From assembly GCF_016019935.1 (NCBI RefSeq), contig NZ_JAECMT010000005.1, positions 310,006-374,005 on the forward strand: a DNA stretch of 64,000 nucleotides, in the 5' to 3' direction. The notes below the pieces were generated by a model that was not told where the DNA came from, did not search any database, and saw nothing but the letters and a program-made list of their open reading frames with translations. A program made the position numbers and the translations under genes. The number at the start of each line of letters is the position of its first letter. The stretch's first letter is position 1. Source of the DNA: Paenibacillus sp. GSMTC-2017 (GTDB lineage Bacteria; Bacillota; Bacilli; Paenibacillales; Paenibacillaceae). Positions 1-9,373 of the stretch are shown in pieces.

Positions 1-810
1 ATGTTGACGGGATTATTGAAACCGACAGCAGGCAGTATCATTTTTCAGCATTTAAAAAAGGGAGAAGATCCGAAGACACTGCTTGGTTATTTGCCCCAGT
101 CTCCAGCTTTTCATCCATGGATGAGTGGATATGAATATATGGTTTATGCAGGTGAGCTATGTGGTTTGAGGGGCAGCGAGGCGAAGAAGCGTGCAAAGGA
201 GCTAATGGAGCGAGTTGGATTAGGAAATGCCGCGAAGAGGCGTATAGGTGGTTATTCTGGTGGAATGAAACAACGATTGGGGTTAGCACAAGCACTAGTT
301 CATCGGCCTAAACTTCTTATATTGGATGAGCCTGTATCTGCTCTTGATCCAATTGGTAGACGTGAGGTATTGCATTTGTTACAGGAATTGAAGAAGGAAA
401 CGAGTGTGTTGTTTTCTACTCATGTATTACATGATGCAGAAGAGTTATGTGATGATGTTGTGATCATTAGTAAGGGGAGTATAGCGCTTCAAGGTTCATT
501 GGCATCTATTCGTCATGAACACCGTAAACCAATGATTGAACTTAGCTTCGAAGCTGATCCAAAGTCATTGGCGTGGTCAGAAGCGTTTAGGAGGCGAGTA
601 AATTTGCTGAGAGAAGATGCATCCATGCAACTCCCTCCAATCGAAACGGTAGAAAAGCATGGCGATGAACTGCGAATCATTGTGAATAATATCGATGCGG
701 CTAGGCAATTTTTATTGGAAGAGATGACGAAGGAAAGATTGAAAATAAATAAGCTATCGATTGGTCACTCCTCACTTGAAGATTTATTTATGAAGGTGGT
801 AGGCCAATGA
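1..810 (+). CDS. ABC transporter ATP-binding protein, 5'-truncated by window edge
   Basis: This is the ATPase of an ABC-2 type exporter. The 269 visible residues hold the Q-loop (YLPQ, about residue 31), the signature YSGGMKQR (85-92), Walker B LLILDE (105-110), the D-loop SALD and the H-loop STH. The Walker A motif is missing. The sequence begins with MLTGLLKPTAG, which normally follows Walker A directly, so the real start lies upstream of base 1 and the ATG at base 1 is internal. A C-terminal extension of about 100 residues follows the H-loop, as in CcmA/NatA-like exporters. The stop overlaps the start of the next gene (ATGA), so the two form one operon. Substrate is unknown. Confidence 0.9.
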   Translation: MLTGLLKPTAGSIIFQHLKKGEDPKTLLGYLPQSPAFHPWMSGYEYMVYAGELCGLRGSEAKKRAKELMERVGLGNAAKRRIGGYSGGMKQRLGLAQALVHRPKLLILDEPVSALDPIGRREVLHLLQELKKETSVLFSTHVLHDAEELCDDVVIISKGSIALQGSLASIRHEHRKPMIELSFEADPKSLAWSEAFRRRVNLLREDASMQLPPIETVEKHGDELRIIVNNIDAARQFLLEEMTKERLKINKLSIGHSSLEDLFMKVVGQ

Positions 811-1661
811 CAAGATCGAATGTGAATGAGAGGGGATTTTTGCCTAGTGGGTCAGAAGTTTGGAAGCCAACTTCTATCGCGACGAGATTTCTAGTTTTAC
901 TACGAAAAGAACTGTTAGAGCTGTTGCGGAGTTATAAACTAATATGGGTTCCGCTCGTATTTATTATTTTAGGTATTATGCAACCAGTTACGAATTATTA
1001 CATGCCCGTCATTCTTGAGAAGGCAGGAAACATGCCAGTTGGGACAATTATTGAAATTCCGAAGATGAGCGGCGTGCAGGTGTTAACGGGAACATTATCG
1101 CAATTTGGAACGATAGGTTCACTTATTCTCGTACTCGCCTTTATGGGTATTGTGTCTGGTGAGCGAAACAGTGGCGCAGCTTCTATGATATTGGTAAAGC
1201 CGATCACGTTTGGAGCTTATATTACTTCCAAATGGACGAGCATGCTCATCATGTCATGGGGTTCATTGTTCGCGGGCTACTCTGCTTCATGGTACTATAC
1301 GTGGCAACTGTTTGAATGGGTAGATGTTAAACCATTTATGACTAGTTATGTATTGTACAGCCTTTGGTTTTCATTCGTATTGACGATAGCATTGTTGTTT
1401 AGCTCAATGCTACGAAGTGCAGCAGGAGCAGCATTTACAACACTAGGTATCTCCATCTTATTGTCTCTGCTTGCTGGGTTGTTACCAAAATTTTTAGGAT
1501 CGAGTCCTGGAGCATTATCAGGTTATGCATATGAAGCAGTAAGTGGAAGTATATCTAATAGTAGCGGATTGGGCTGGACGATAGGCATAACGTTAGTGTT
1601 TATCATATTATCGCTTATGTGTTCAGTTACGCTATTAAGGCGCACCCCAGCACTAGATTAA
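807..1661 (+). CDS. ABC-2 type transporter permease
   Basis: Membrane subunit partnering the upstream ATPase, to which it is coupled by a 4-bp ATGA overlap. The 284 residues begin with a cytoplasmic stretch containing LLRKELLELLRSYK, typical of ABC-2 permeases. About six hydrophobic segments follow, and the motif MGIVSGERNSGAASMILVKP lies mid-protein; that GERxxG-type loop is characteristic of the NatB/YhaP/ABC-2 family, where it contacts the ATPase. The two genes probably export a peptide, lipid or drug, but nothing in the sequence fixes the substrate. No terminator is obvious before the next gene. Confidence 0.85.
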   Translation: MTRSNVNERGFLPSGSEVWKPTSIATRFLVLLRKELLELLRSYKLIWVPLVFIILGIMQPVTNYYMPVILEKAGNMPVGTIIEIPKMSGVQVLTGTLSQFGTIGSLILVLAFMGIVSGERNSGAASMILVKPITFGAYITSKWTSMLIMSWGSLFAGYSASWYYTWQLFEWVDVKPFMTSYVLYSLWFSFVLTIALLFSSMLRSAAGAAFTTLGISILLSLLAGLLPKFLGSSPGALSGYAYEAVSGSISNSSGLGWTIGITLVFIILSLMCSVTLLRRTPALD

Positions 1662-1744
1662 TGCCAGCAATAAAGTTGCTTTAGATTTTATCGTCTCAGA
1701 GGTTATAATAGAATAACCATACATCAAGTGAGGAGCTGAGAGCG

Positions 1745-2032
1745 ATGAGTTTAGTGGTAGAACAAGCGGCAGCGCGTTGGTACAAAGAGCAAATGGGGTT
1801 AACGGATGGCGATAACCTGCGGATCTTCGTAAGGCTCGGCGGTTGTGGGAGTTATCACTCCGGATTATCTCTTGGCATTACGAAGGATGAACCAAGAAGT
1901 CCGGGGCTTAACCAAACGGTAGAAGGAATTACTTTCTACATGGAAAATGATAATCTTTGGTATGTAGATAATAAAGGTCTTCGAATTTCGTTCGATGAAA
2001 AAAACGAAGAAATTTTGATGAATGTTGAATAA
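1745..2032 (+). CDS. HesB/IscA-like (YneR-type) protein
   Basis: A 95-residue protein with the HesB/YneR fold signature LRIFVRLGGCGS (about residues 26-37) followed by GLSLGI. A single cysteine is kept in the GGCGS turn, whereas true A-type Fe-S carriers have a C-terminal CGCG motif; it is absent here, so a classical Fe-S scaffold role is doubtful. The family is otherwise poorly characterised in Bacilli. The start is supported by GAGGAG at 1731-1736, and TATAAT at 1704-1709 could be a -10 box. A hairpin terminator follows, so it is probably monocistronic. Confidence 0.8.
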   Translation: MSLVVEQAAARWYKEQMGLTDGDNLRIFVRLGGCGSYHSGLSLGITKDEPRSPGLNQTVEGITFYMENDNLWYVDNKGLRISFDEKNEEILMNVE

Positions 2033-2042
2033 AAATGTAACG

Positions 2043-2077
2043 AAAGGGTTCGTCTCGGAAGTGAGACGGACCCTTTT
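2043..2077 (+). terminator. Intrinsic terminator after HesB-like gene
   Basis: The arms AAAGGGTTCGTCTC and GAGACGGACCCTTT pair with one wobble around a short loop and end in TTTT. The hairpin lies 10 bases after the stop codon. Confidence 0.8.
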
Positions 2078-2315
2078 GAATTTGTGTGAGCTAGCTATTA
2101 GGTCATCGGCATGCGATAACATATAAGTGTATTTCTACGCTTAAAAATGCTCTATGACGTTCCTATCTACGAAAATAAGTACATTTATCCACTTAAAACG
2201 AAAAAAATTGGCCAAAAGCTTTAAAACAAATGTATATTTGCGCCTAGAGTGAGAGCGCTTAGAGCACTTAGAATCGGTGATCATGGTCAGCCCTTAGCTC
2301 GTTGAGTATTAAATG

Positions 2316-3194
2316 CTACAAATCAAGCTGATCAACAAACGAAAGGGCTGCTTTCGATAGTGGCATTTGCTTCAGCGTTATTATGGCTACTTGAGTTGGC
2401 GGTAATTGCCGATCAAGTTTTATCTCGAATAGTTCACCATTTTCTAACTCCTTGGTAACAAACTCTTTTGTGACGAAGGAAATACCGAGTCCTTTTTTGG
2501 CAAATTCGATTAGCAGATCGACACTCCCAAGTTCGAATTCCGGTTCCAATGCATAACCTTGCTCATGGAATAGCTTTGTAATAGCTGTACGGGAATGGCT
2601 TGTACGTGAGAACATGACGATAGGATGCGCCAATAATTGTTCCAAGGTAAGTGTTTTACCCTTTAAATAATCGTACTTTGGCCCCCCGACAAAAATATCC
2701 TGCAGCGATATGCCTTCCTGAACTTCCAGCTGTGCATCGGCAATCGGCATACGTGCAATGCCAAGATCGATCTTGCCTTCTTTCAAATAAGCGACAATTT
2801 CTGGCGTTGTGCCATGAAGTAAATGAACTTGAACGGATGGATGCTGCTGATGGAACGTTTCTAAGTAAGGGAGCAAATAATGTTTGAACAAGGAGTCGCT
2901 ACCCCCGATTCGCAGCTCGCCCCCTTCCAAGTTTTTTAGCTCTTCCATCTTCATCTCCGCCATATTTAAATAATTGAAAGCAGGCTCTACATAAGAAAAT
3001 AGCATTTTCCCTTCGCTGGTTAACTCAACTCCTCGCGAGCCTCTTGCAAACAACGTTGTAGAAAATGATTGTTCTAATTGTTTTATGGCATGGCTTACGC
3101 TAGGTTGTGTAATGTACAGGGCTTTAGCTGCTTGAGTTAGACTTCCAGTTTTGGCAGCCCAATAAAAGACGCGATATAGTTCGTAATTGATCAT
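2316..3194 (-). CDS. LysR-family transcriptional regulator
   Basis: A 292-residue DNA-binding regulator. The N-terminal winged helix-turn-helix (about residues 3-60) contains GSLTQAAKALYITQPSVSHAIKQLE, the classic LysR recognition helix. A periplasmic-binding-protein-like effector domain follows (about 90-290), including GELRIGGSDS. It is divergent from transketolase with about 100 bases between the starts, the usual geometry for a LysR regulator acting on its neighbour, but the ligand and target cannot be read from sequence. Full length for the family. Confidence 0.9.
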   Translation of the reverse strand: MINYELYRVFYWAAKTGSLTQAAKALYITQPSVSHAIKQLEQSFSTTLFARGSRGVELTSEGKMLFSYVEPAFNYLNMAEMKMEELKNLEGGELRIGGSDSLFKHYLLPYLETFHQQHPSVQVHLLHGTTPEIVAYLKEGKIDLGIARMPIADAQLEVQEGISLQDIFVGGPKYDYLKGKTLTLEQLLAHPIVMFSRTSHSRTAITKLFHEQGYALEPEFELGSVDLLIEFAKKGLGISFVTKEFVTKELENGELFEIKLDRQLPPTQVAIITLKQMPLSKAALSFVDQLDL

Positions 3195-3298
3195 AGACCC
3201 TCTCTATGGCTGATAGCCGTATTATTAATTAGTTATATGGATGCTGACCCTATTATACTGGATGTAGTTCGATCAAACCAGTAATGGGGGATGAGATT

Positions 3299-5323
3299 AT
3301 GACAACAACAATTGAAAATTTAAGTATTAATGCGATAAGAACGTTAACGATTGATGCAGTAGAAAAAGCAGCGATGGGGCATCCAGGTATGCCGATGGGT
3401 GCAGCTCCAATGGGTTATGCACTATGGACAAATGCTATGAAACATAATCCTAAAGATCCTAGTTGGTTCAACCGCGATCGCTTCGTTTTGTCTGCTGGAC
3501 ATGGCTCCATGCTTCTATATAGCTTGCTTCATTTGAGTGGTTACGATCTTACGATGGATGATATTAAACAATTCCGCCAATGGGGAAGCCGTACACCTGG
3601 GCATCCAGAGTTTGGACATACAGCTGGCGTAGAAGCAACAACTGGACCGCTTGGTCAAGGCTTGTCGATGGCAGTTGGTATGGCAATGGCTGAAGCGCAT
3701 CTCGCATCTGTATTTAACCGTGATGATGCTTCTATCATTGACCACCACACGTTTGTTATATGCGGAGACGGTGATTTGATGGAGGGTGTAGCTTTAGAGT
3801 CCATCTCATTAGCAGGTCACTTGAAGCTAGGTAAACTCGTTGTTCTCTATGATTCAAATGATATTTCACTTGATGGCGAGCTTGGCATGTCGTTCTCCGA
3901 AGATGTTGCTGCTAAATTTGGTGCTTGCGGCTGGCATTACTTGCGTGTAGACGATCAGAACGATGTAGCTGCAATTTCAGCTGCAATTGCTAGTGCAAAA
4001 GAAGAAACAGGTCGCCCAACATTGATTGAAGTAAAAACAACGATCGGCTTTGGTAGCCCAAATAAAGCAGGTAAAGGTGGCCATGGTGGTACTCACGGAT
4101 CGCCACTTGGTAAAGAAGAGTTGAAGCTGACGAAGGAAGCTCTTGGCTGGCCGCTTGAGCCTGACTTCTTCGTACCAGATGAAGTGTACACGCATTTCGA
4201 GAAGGTTCAAGAGCAAGGACAGCAACATCAACAAGCATGGAACGAGCAACTTGATGCGTACCGTAAGTCTTACCCAGAACTTGCTGCTCAGCTTGAACAA
4301 GCAATTAGCGGCGAATTGCCTGAAGGATGGGAAGCAAGTCTGCCTTCCTTTAATGAAGAAGATGCTGCCGTGTCCACTCGTGTAGCTTCAGGTCAATCCA
4401 TCAATGCACTAGCAGAAAGCATGCCTTTACTTATTGGCGGTTCAGCGGATCTTGCTAGCTCCAACATGACGGCAATGACGAAGTACTCTGCATTCAGCAA
4501 CAGCAACTACGGTGGTCGTAACCTTTGGTTCGGAGTACGTGAATTCGCTATGGGTGCAGCACTAAACGGTATGATGCTTCATGGTGGTGTTAAAGTTTAT
4601 GGAGGAACGTTCCTAGTATTTAGTGATTATTTGCGCGGAGCTATTCGTCTTTCTTCCCTGATGAAACTGCCAGTTGTTTATGTATTCACTCATGACAGCA
4701 TCGCAGTAGGCGAAGATGGCCCGACACATCAACCAATCGAGCAAATTCCATCGATGCGTCTAATTCCTAACTTAACGTTGTTCCGTCCGGCTGATGCAAA
4801 CGAGACAGCTGCTGCTTGGGGACATGCTCTTGCTGCTAAGGAAGGTCCATTTGTCCTTGCACTTTCGAGACAAAATCTTCCGGTATTGCCTAACACAAAA
4901 GAGCTCGCAAGCGAAGGCGTTTCTAATGGTGGATATGTTCTTTCAGAAACGGCTCAAGGTGCTGATGGAGCGAAACTTGATATTCAATTGGTTGCTACAG
5001 GCTCCGAAGTTAGTCTAGCTATGGAAGTAAAAGCTATTCTTGAGAGCGAAGGCAAACGAGTTCGTGTTATTAGTATGCCAAGCAAAGAGTTGTTTGAAAT
5101 GCAGTCAGAGGAATATCGTAAAGCTGTAGTTGATCCTTCAGTTAAAGCAAATGTAGCTATTGAGATGGCTCACCCAAGTGGCTGGGAATCAATTGTAGGT
5201 AGCGATGGCTTGCTCATTGGTATCACACAGTTTGGTGCATCAGCGAAAGCCAATAAAGTTCTTGAAGAATACGGTTTTACAGCTGATCGCGTTGCAGCTC
5301 GTATTCGTGCGAAGTTTCTATAA
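3299..5323 (+). CDS. tkt: Transketolase
   Basis: Thiamine-diphosphate enzyme of the non-oxidative pentose phosphate pathway, transferring two-carbon ketol units between sugar phosphates. The 674 residues carry the family hallmarks: [17 protein letters not shown] near the N-terminus, the ThDP-binding [12 protein letters not shown] block, [21 protein letters not shown]-like substrate loop (about 250-270) and [16 protein letters not shown] in the pyrimidine domain. I chose the ATG at 3299 because GGGGG at 3286-3290 sits at normal distance; an ATG at 3284 would add five residues and has no good ribosome site. Single-gene unit closed by a strong terminator. Confidence 0.97.
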   Translation: MTTTIENLSINAIRTLTIDAVEKAAMGHPGMPMGAAPMGYALWTNAMKHNPKDPSWFNRDRFVLSAGHGSMLLYSLLHLSGYDLTMDDIKQFRQWGSRTPGHPEFGHTAGVEATTGPLGQGLSMAVGMAMAEAHLASVFNRDDASIIDHHTFVICGDGDLMEGVALESISLAGHLKLGKLVVLYDSNDISLDGELGMSFSEDVAAKFGACGWHYLRVDDQNDVAAISAAIASAKEETGRPTLIEVKTTIGFGSPNKAGKGGHGGTHGSPLGKEELKLTKEALGWPLEPDFFVPDEVYTHFEKVQEQGQQHQQAWNEQLDAYRKSYPELAAQLEQAISGELPEGWEASLPSFNEEDAAVSTRVASGQSINALAESMPLLIGGSADLASSNMTAMTKYSAFSNSNYGGRNLWFGVREFAMGAALNGMMLHGGVKVYGGTFLVFSDYLRGAIRLSSLMKLPVVYVFTHDSIAVGEDGPTHQPIEQIPSMRLIPNLTLFRPADANETAAAWGHALAAKEGPFVLALSRQNLPVLPNTKELASEGVSNGGYVLSETAQGADGAKLDIQLVATGSEVSLAMEVKAILESEGKRVRVISMPSKELFEMQSEEYRKAVVDPSVKANVAIEMAHPSGWESIVGSDGLLIGITQFGASAKANKVLEEYGFTADRVAARIRAKFL

Positions 5324-5334
5324 TTAGTTAAGGA

Positions 5335-5385
5335 GGAACCTTTGAGGTAGCGTCAAGCTGCCTCAAAGGTTCCCTTCACTTTTTC
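5335..5385 (+). terminator. Intrinsic terminator after tkt
   Basis: A 17-bp stem (GGAACCTTTGAGGTAGC with its complement, one G-U pair) and a short loop, followed by a T-rich tail ending in TTTTT. Confidence 0.9.
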
Positions 5386-5437
5386 GACACATAATTGTAG
5401 TGATTGTTGATTTTAAACTGAATTAACATTAATAGGT

Positions 5438-5466
5438 TTGACGATCACTTAGGATAGTGGCATAAT
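5438..5466 (+). promoter_or_regulatory. Probable sigma-A promoter of the siderophore operon
   Basis: TTGACG (5438-5443), a 17-base spacer, then CATAAT (5461-5466). The predicted start of transcription falls just before the first Fur box, so bound Fur would block initiation or early elongation. Confidence 0.65.
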
Positions 5467-5477
5467 AAGTGTGCTTG

Positions 5478-5492
5478 TGATAATCATTATCA
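5478..5492 (+). promoter_or_regulatory. Fur box 1 (7-1-7)
   Basis: TGATAATCATTATCA is a perfect 7-1-7 inverted repeat and matches the Bacillus Fur consensus TGATAATnATTATCA at every defined position. It lies about 12 bases after the -10 box of the siderophore importer operon. Confidence 0.9.
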
Positions 5493-5541
5493 CTGAAGAT
5501 CAGTGTGTAATTTATCAAAGCCTATTTTTTTGACTGTTGAA

Positions 5542-5556
5542 TGAGAATGATTATCT
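5542..5556 (+). promoter_or_regulatory. Fur box 2 (imperfect 7-1-7)
   Basis: TGAGAATGATTATCT matches the Fur 7-1-7 consensus at 12 of 14 defined positions. It lies 64 bases after box 1 and 56 bases before the start codon, suggesting a two-site iron switch. Confidence 0.7.
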
Positions 5557-5597
5557 TTCTGATTGTTATGAAAACAGATGTGATTTGAGGTAAAGAC

Positions 5598-6551
5598 ATG
5601 AGGTTATGGATTCTGATAGTAGCATTAGTGGTATTATCGGTCGTTTCGCTTTTTATAGGAGTAAAAGATATTTCGCCACTTGATCTATTCAGTATGACTG
5701 AAGAACAGTGGCAAGTGATGTCGATCAGCCGAATTCCACGGTTGGTAAGTATTCTTATCGCGGGTGTGAGCATGAGTATTGCAGGGCTAATCATGCAGCA
5801 GCTGAGTCGCAACAAATTTGTCTCGCCAACAACAGCAGGCACCGATGAAGCTGCAAAGCTCGGTATTCTTGTATCGATGTTGTTGTTTGCCTCCGTAAGT
5901 ACGATGACAAAGATGCTTATCGCATTTGTGTTTGCACTAGCGGGAACTTTTATATTTATGAAGTTTCTTGACCGCTTAAAATTCAAGGATGCGATCTTTA
6001 TCCCACTTGTTGGGCTAATGTTCGGGAATGTGATCAATGCTGTGACAACCTTTTTTGCCTACAAAAACGACTTGATACAAAATATTTCTGCGTGGATGCA
6101 GGGAAGCTTTGGTTCGGTTATGTCGGGTAGATATGAATTGATATACTTAAGCATTCCACTATTGATTGTCGCTTTCTTATATGCAAACAAGTTCACCATT
6201 GCTGGGATGGGTGAGGAGTTTTCAGTTAATCTCGGATTAAATCATAAGGTTGTCGTTAATATTGGTTTAGTTATCGTCGCATTAGTATCTGTTGTTGTTA
6301 TCTTAACAATTGGTACAATTCCGTTTCTAGGGCTTGTCATTCCGAATATCGTTACACTTTATATGGGAGACAATTTAAGGAAAAGCCTGATTCATACAGC
6401 GGTGCTAGGAGCTGTTTTCGTTCTAGCTTGCGACATATTGGGCAGGGTCATTATTTACCCGTATGAGATTCCTATTGGACTCACTATTGGCGTAATCGGA
6501 AGCATCTTGTTTATGTACTTGCTATTGAGGAGAAGAGCATATGAAGCTTAA
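5598..6551 (+). CDS. yclN: Iron-siderophore ABC transporter permease 1 (YclN-like)
   Basis: One of two membrane subunits of a ferric-siderophore importer of the FecCD/BtuC family. The 317 residues form roughly nine to ten hydrophobic segments and include ISRIPRLVSILIAGVSMSIAG and the characteristic QQLSRNKFVSPTTAGTDEAAKLG region, which closely resembles B. subtilis YclN, the petrobactin system, as I recall it. It is the first gene of a four-gene operon in yclNOPQ order. Two Fur boxes upstream indicate iron repression. The start is preceded by GAGGTAAAG. It overlaps the next gene by 11 bases. Confidence 0.9.
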   Translation: MRLWILIVALVVLSVVSLFIGVKDISPLDLFSMTEEQWQVMSISRIPRLVSILIAGVSMSIAGLIMQQLSRNKFVSPTTAGTDEAAKLGILVSMLLFASVSTMTKMLIAFVFALAGTFIFMKFLDRLKFKDAIFIPLVGLMFGNVINAVTTFFAYKNDLIQNISAWMQGSFGSVMSGRYELIYLSIPLLIVAFLYANKFTIAGMGEEFSVNLGLNHKVVVNIGLVIVALVSVVVILTIGTIPFLGLVIPNIVTLYMGDNLRKSLIHTAVLGAVFVLACDILGRVIIYPYEIPIGLTIGVIGSILFMYLLLRRRAYEA

Positions 6552-7482
6552 ACTTACCCTGCTCGCCGTCGTAGCCATTGCAGTCATCACCGCATTTATA
6601 TTCATGGATCTCCCGCATAACTGGGATTATGCATTACCGAAACGGATCAAAAAGATACTCGCTATTATATTAACCGGTGGAGCTATTGCCTACGCGACGT
6701 TGATTTTTCAGACGATGACGAATAACCGGATATTGACACCGAGTATTATCGGTCTAGATTCGTTGTATATGCTCATTCAGACCTTCGTCATTTTCATCTT
6801 CGGATCAATGAGTATTACAAATACAAACAAAGAACTTAACTTTGTCATTACGGTTGGAATTATGATCCTATTTGTAGGTCTGCTTTATAGACTTATATTT
6901 AAGCGAGAAGGGAAAAACTTGTTTTTCCTGCTTCTAATCGGTCTCGTTATGGGAACGTTGTTCGGAAGTCTGTCGACCTTTATGCAAGTGATGATTGATC
7001 CGAATGAGTTTATGGCTCTTCAACAGAAAATGTTCGCAAGCTTTAATAACGTGAATACGGATTTGCTCCTATTCGCATCCATTCTGATTGGGTTAACTTT
7101 ATTATACGGATTACGCTTCACAAAATATTTAGACGCCATGTCATTAGGCAAGGAGCATGCGGTTAATCTAGGTATTCCTTATGATTACGTCGTGAAAAGC
7201 TTGCTCGTTATTGTTGCTATTTTGATTGCGATTTCTACTGCGTTGGTTGGTCCGATTACGTTCTTAGGCTTGTTAGTTGTAAATTTGGCCTATCAATTCA
7301 TGAACACATATCGCCACAGCATCCTCATACCTGGGGCAATTCTGATCAGCGTTATAGCATTGGTCGGCGGGCAACTTATTGTGGAGCGAGTGTTTACTTT
7401 CGAAACGACAGTGAGCGTCATCATCAACTTTATCGGCGGAGCCTATTTCTTATATTTGCTGCTAAGGGAGAGTAAGTCATGA
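6541..7482 (+). CDS. yclO: Iron-siderophore ABC transporter permease 2 (YclO-like)
   Basis: Second membrane subunit (313 residues, multiple transmembrane helices) of the siderophore importer. It contains the FecCD-type segment FQTMTNNRILTPSIIGLDSLY and, near the C-terminus, ALVGPITFLGLLVVNLAYQF, which matches the family's coupling-helix area. It overlaps the first permease by 11 bases and the ATPase by 4 bases, so translation of the operon is coupled. Order and sequence agree with yclO. Confidence 0.9.
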   Translation: MKLKLTLLAVVAIAVITAFIFMDLPHNWDYALPKRIKKILAIILTGGAIAYATLIFQTMTNNRILTPSIIGLDSLYMLIQTFVIFIFGSMSITNTNKELNFVITVGIMILFVGLLYRLIFKREGKNLFFLLLIGLVMGTLFGSLSTFMQVMIDPNEFMALQQKMFASFNNVNTDLLLFASILIGLTLLYGLRFTKYLDAMSLGKEHAVNLGIPYDYVVKSLLVIVAILIAISTALVGPITFLGLLVVNLAYQFMNTYRHSILIPGAILISVIALVGGQLIVERVFTFETTVSVIINFIGGAYFLYLLLRESKS

Positions 7483-8237
7483 TTGAGGTTAAAAATATTT
7501 CTAAAGCATATGGCGGAAAGCCCGTTGTGGAAAATGTATCGGTCAACATCCGCAAAGGCTGTGTAACGACCTTCATCGGACCAAACGGTGCAGGAAAGAG
7601 TACTTTGCTTTCCATCATTAGTCGTTTGCTTACTAGGGACAGCGGACAAGTATTGATAGATGGCAAAGAAATTACCGAGTGGAAAAGCACTGAACTTGCA
7701 AAGAAAATATCGATTTTGAAACAATCAAATCATATTAATCTCCGCCTAACAGTGAGAGAACTTGTAAGTTTTGGACGCTTCCCGTATTCGCAAGGCAAGC
7801 TGACCAAAGAAGATTGGGCAAAGGTTGATGAAGCGATCGCGTATATGGATCTTGCGGACATTCAACATAAGTTTTTGGATCAGCTAAGTGGTGGTCAGAA
7901 CCAACGAGCCTTTATTGCGATGGTCATTGCTCAGAATACTGAGTACATTTTGCTCGATGAACCTCTCAACAACTTGGATATGAAGCATTCGGTGCAAATT
8001 ATGAAGGTGCTCCGCAGATTGGTTGAGGAGCTAGGAAAGACAGTCATTATCGTTATTCACGATATTAATTTCGCATCATGTTATTCCGATTATATTGTGG
8101 CGCTAAAGGACGGGAAGGTCGTTAAAGAAGGACGTACAGAGACGATCATCGATAGCGCCGTGCTGAAAGACATTTACGATATGGACATTCCAATTGAATT
8201 AATTAACGGTAATCGAATTGGTGTCTATTTCAAATAA
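7479..8237 (+). CDS. yclP: Iron-siderophore ABC transporter ATPase (YclP-like)
   Basis: Cytoplasmic ATPase (252 residues) that powers the siderophore importer. Walker A is GPNGAGKST (about residues 34-42), the signature is LSGGQNQRAF, Walker B is YILLDEPLNNLD and the H-loop is VIHD, all as in the FepC/YclP group. The start codon overlaps the permease stop (ATGA). The binding protein follows after 24 bases. Complete and of normal length. Confidence 0.93.
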   Translation: MIEVKNISKAYGGKPVVENVSVNIRKGCVTTFIGPNGAGKSTLLSIISRLLTRDSGQVLIDGKEITEWKSTELAKKISILKQSNHINLRLTVRELVSFGRFPYSQGKLTKEDWAKVDEAIAYMDLADIQHKFLDQLSGGQNQRAFIAMVIAQNTEYILLDEPLNNLDMKHSVQIMKVLRRLVEELGKTVIIVIHDINFASCYSDYIVALKDGKVVKEGRTETIIDSAVLKDIYDMDIPIELINGNRIGVYFK

Positions 8238-8261
8238 AAAGAGATATAGGAGTGGTACAAA

Positions 8262-9230
8262 ATGAAAAAGACTTTTAGTATAGCTGCAATGATCCTCGTA
8301 TTTGCGATGGTGTTAGCAGCTTGTGGCGGTAATAATGCAAAAAACAGTGGAGCAGGTAATGCAACTCCGAAAGCGTCTGAAACACCTGCAGCAACAGAAG
8401 TTGTAGTTAAACATCAATTGGGCGAAACTAAAGTAAAAGTTAATCCAAGCAAAGTCGTCGTGTTTGACTTTGGTACCCTTGATACCCTTGACAAATTGGG
8501 TGTAGAAGTAGCCGCTGTTCCACAAAAGAACGTCCCTGCTTACCTTGCGAAGTATAAAGATACAAAATACATCAATGCTGGCGGTTTGAAAGAACCAGAT
8601 TTCGAAACAATCGATGGCATCTCCCCAGAACTTATCATTATATCTGGTCGCCAATCCGCTCATTATGACGCTTTGAGCGAAATTGCTCCAACTATTTTTA
8701 TGGGTGTGGATGATGCTAACTACATGACTTCTTTTGCTAATAACGTAAACACTTTGGCAGAGATCTTCGGTAAGCAAGCAGAGGCAAAAGTTGCACTTGC
8801 AGAAGTTGAAGCTTCCGTTAAAGCCGTTAACGAAAAAGCGACAGCTGCAGGTAAAAAAGGTTTGATCATCCTTTCAAATGAAGGCAAAATCAGCGCCTAC
8901 GGTCCTGGATCACGTTTCGGTATTATCCATGATGTGCTTGGTGTAACACCAGTTGACGCAACTATTAAAATAGATTCACACGGTAATGGAGTAACATTTG
9001 AATATGTTGCTGAGAAAAACCCGGATTATCTGTTCGTAATAGACCGCAATGCAGCAATGGCTACAGAAAGTACTGCAAAGGAAACGATTGAAAATGATTT
9101 GGTGAAAAATACGAATGCGTTCAAAAACGGTAAAATCGCTTACCTTGATCCACAATATTGGTACCTTTCTGGCGGAGGTCTAGTTTCAGTTGCTGCAATG
9201 GTCGCTGAAATTGATGCTGCTATAAAATAA
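8262..9230 (+). CDS. yclQ: Siderophore-binding lipoprotein (YclQ-like)
   Basis: Extracytoplasmic ferric-siderophore receptor, membrane-anchored as a lipoprotein. The 322 residues start with a signal peptide ending in the lipobox VLAAC (Cys at about 21), a Gly/Asn/Ala-rich linker, and then a TroA-fold domain. VVVFDFGTLDTLDKLG, LKEPDFETIDGISPELIIISGRQS and YWYLSGGG correspond closely to B. subtilis YclQ, the petrobactin-binding protein, as I remember it. Last gene of the Fur-regulated operon; an intrinsic terminator follows. Ligand specificity is inferred from this similarity only. Confidence 0.92.
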   Translation: MKKTFSIAAMILVFAMVLAACGGNNAKNSGAGNATPKASETPAATEVVVKHQLGETKVKVNPSKVVVFDFGTLDTLDKLGVEVAAVPQKNVPAYLAKYKDTKYINAGGLKEPDFETIDGISPELIIISGRQSAHYDALSEIAPTIFMGVDDANYMTSFANNVNTLAEIFGKQAEAKVALAEVEASVKAVNEKATAAGKKGLIILSNEGKISAYGPGSRFGIIHDVLGVTPVDATIKIDSHGNGVTFEYVAEKNPDYLFVIDRNAAMATESTAKETIENDLVKNTNAFKNGKIAYLDPQYWYLSGGGLVSVAAMVAEIDAAIK

Positions 9231-9242
9231 TAAGAATCTGTA

Positions 9243-9277
9243 AATCCCTCTTCCAATTAGGAAGAGGGATTTTTTTG
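9243..9277 (+). terminator. Intrinsic terminator of the siderophore operon
   Basis: A perfect 12-bp stem (AATCCCTCTTCC with GGAAGAGGGATT) followed by seven T residues. Confidence 0.95.
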
Positions 9278-9373
9278 TCCAGTAAATGACTGAAAGTAGG
9301 CAGTATCCAATCGCATGTTGCTATCGTCTTCAGGGAACAATGACAGTGACATTATTACGGGAGGTTATTACCG

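Noticed and set aside
3977-4304. Minus-strand frames under transketolase
   Set aside because: They are shadows of a well-conserved tkt gene and have no ribosome sites.
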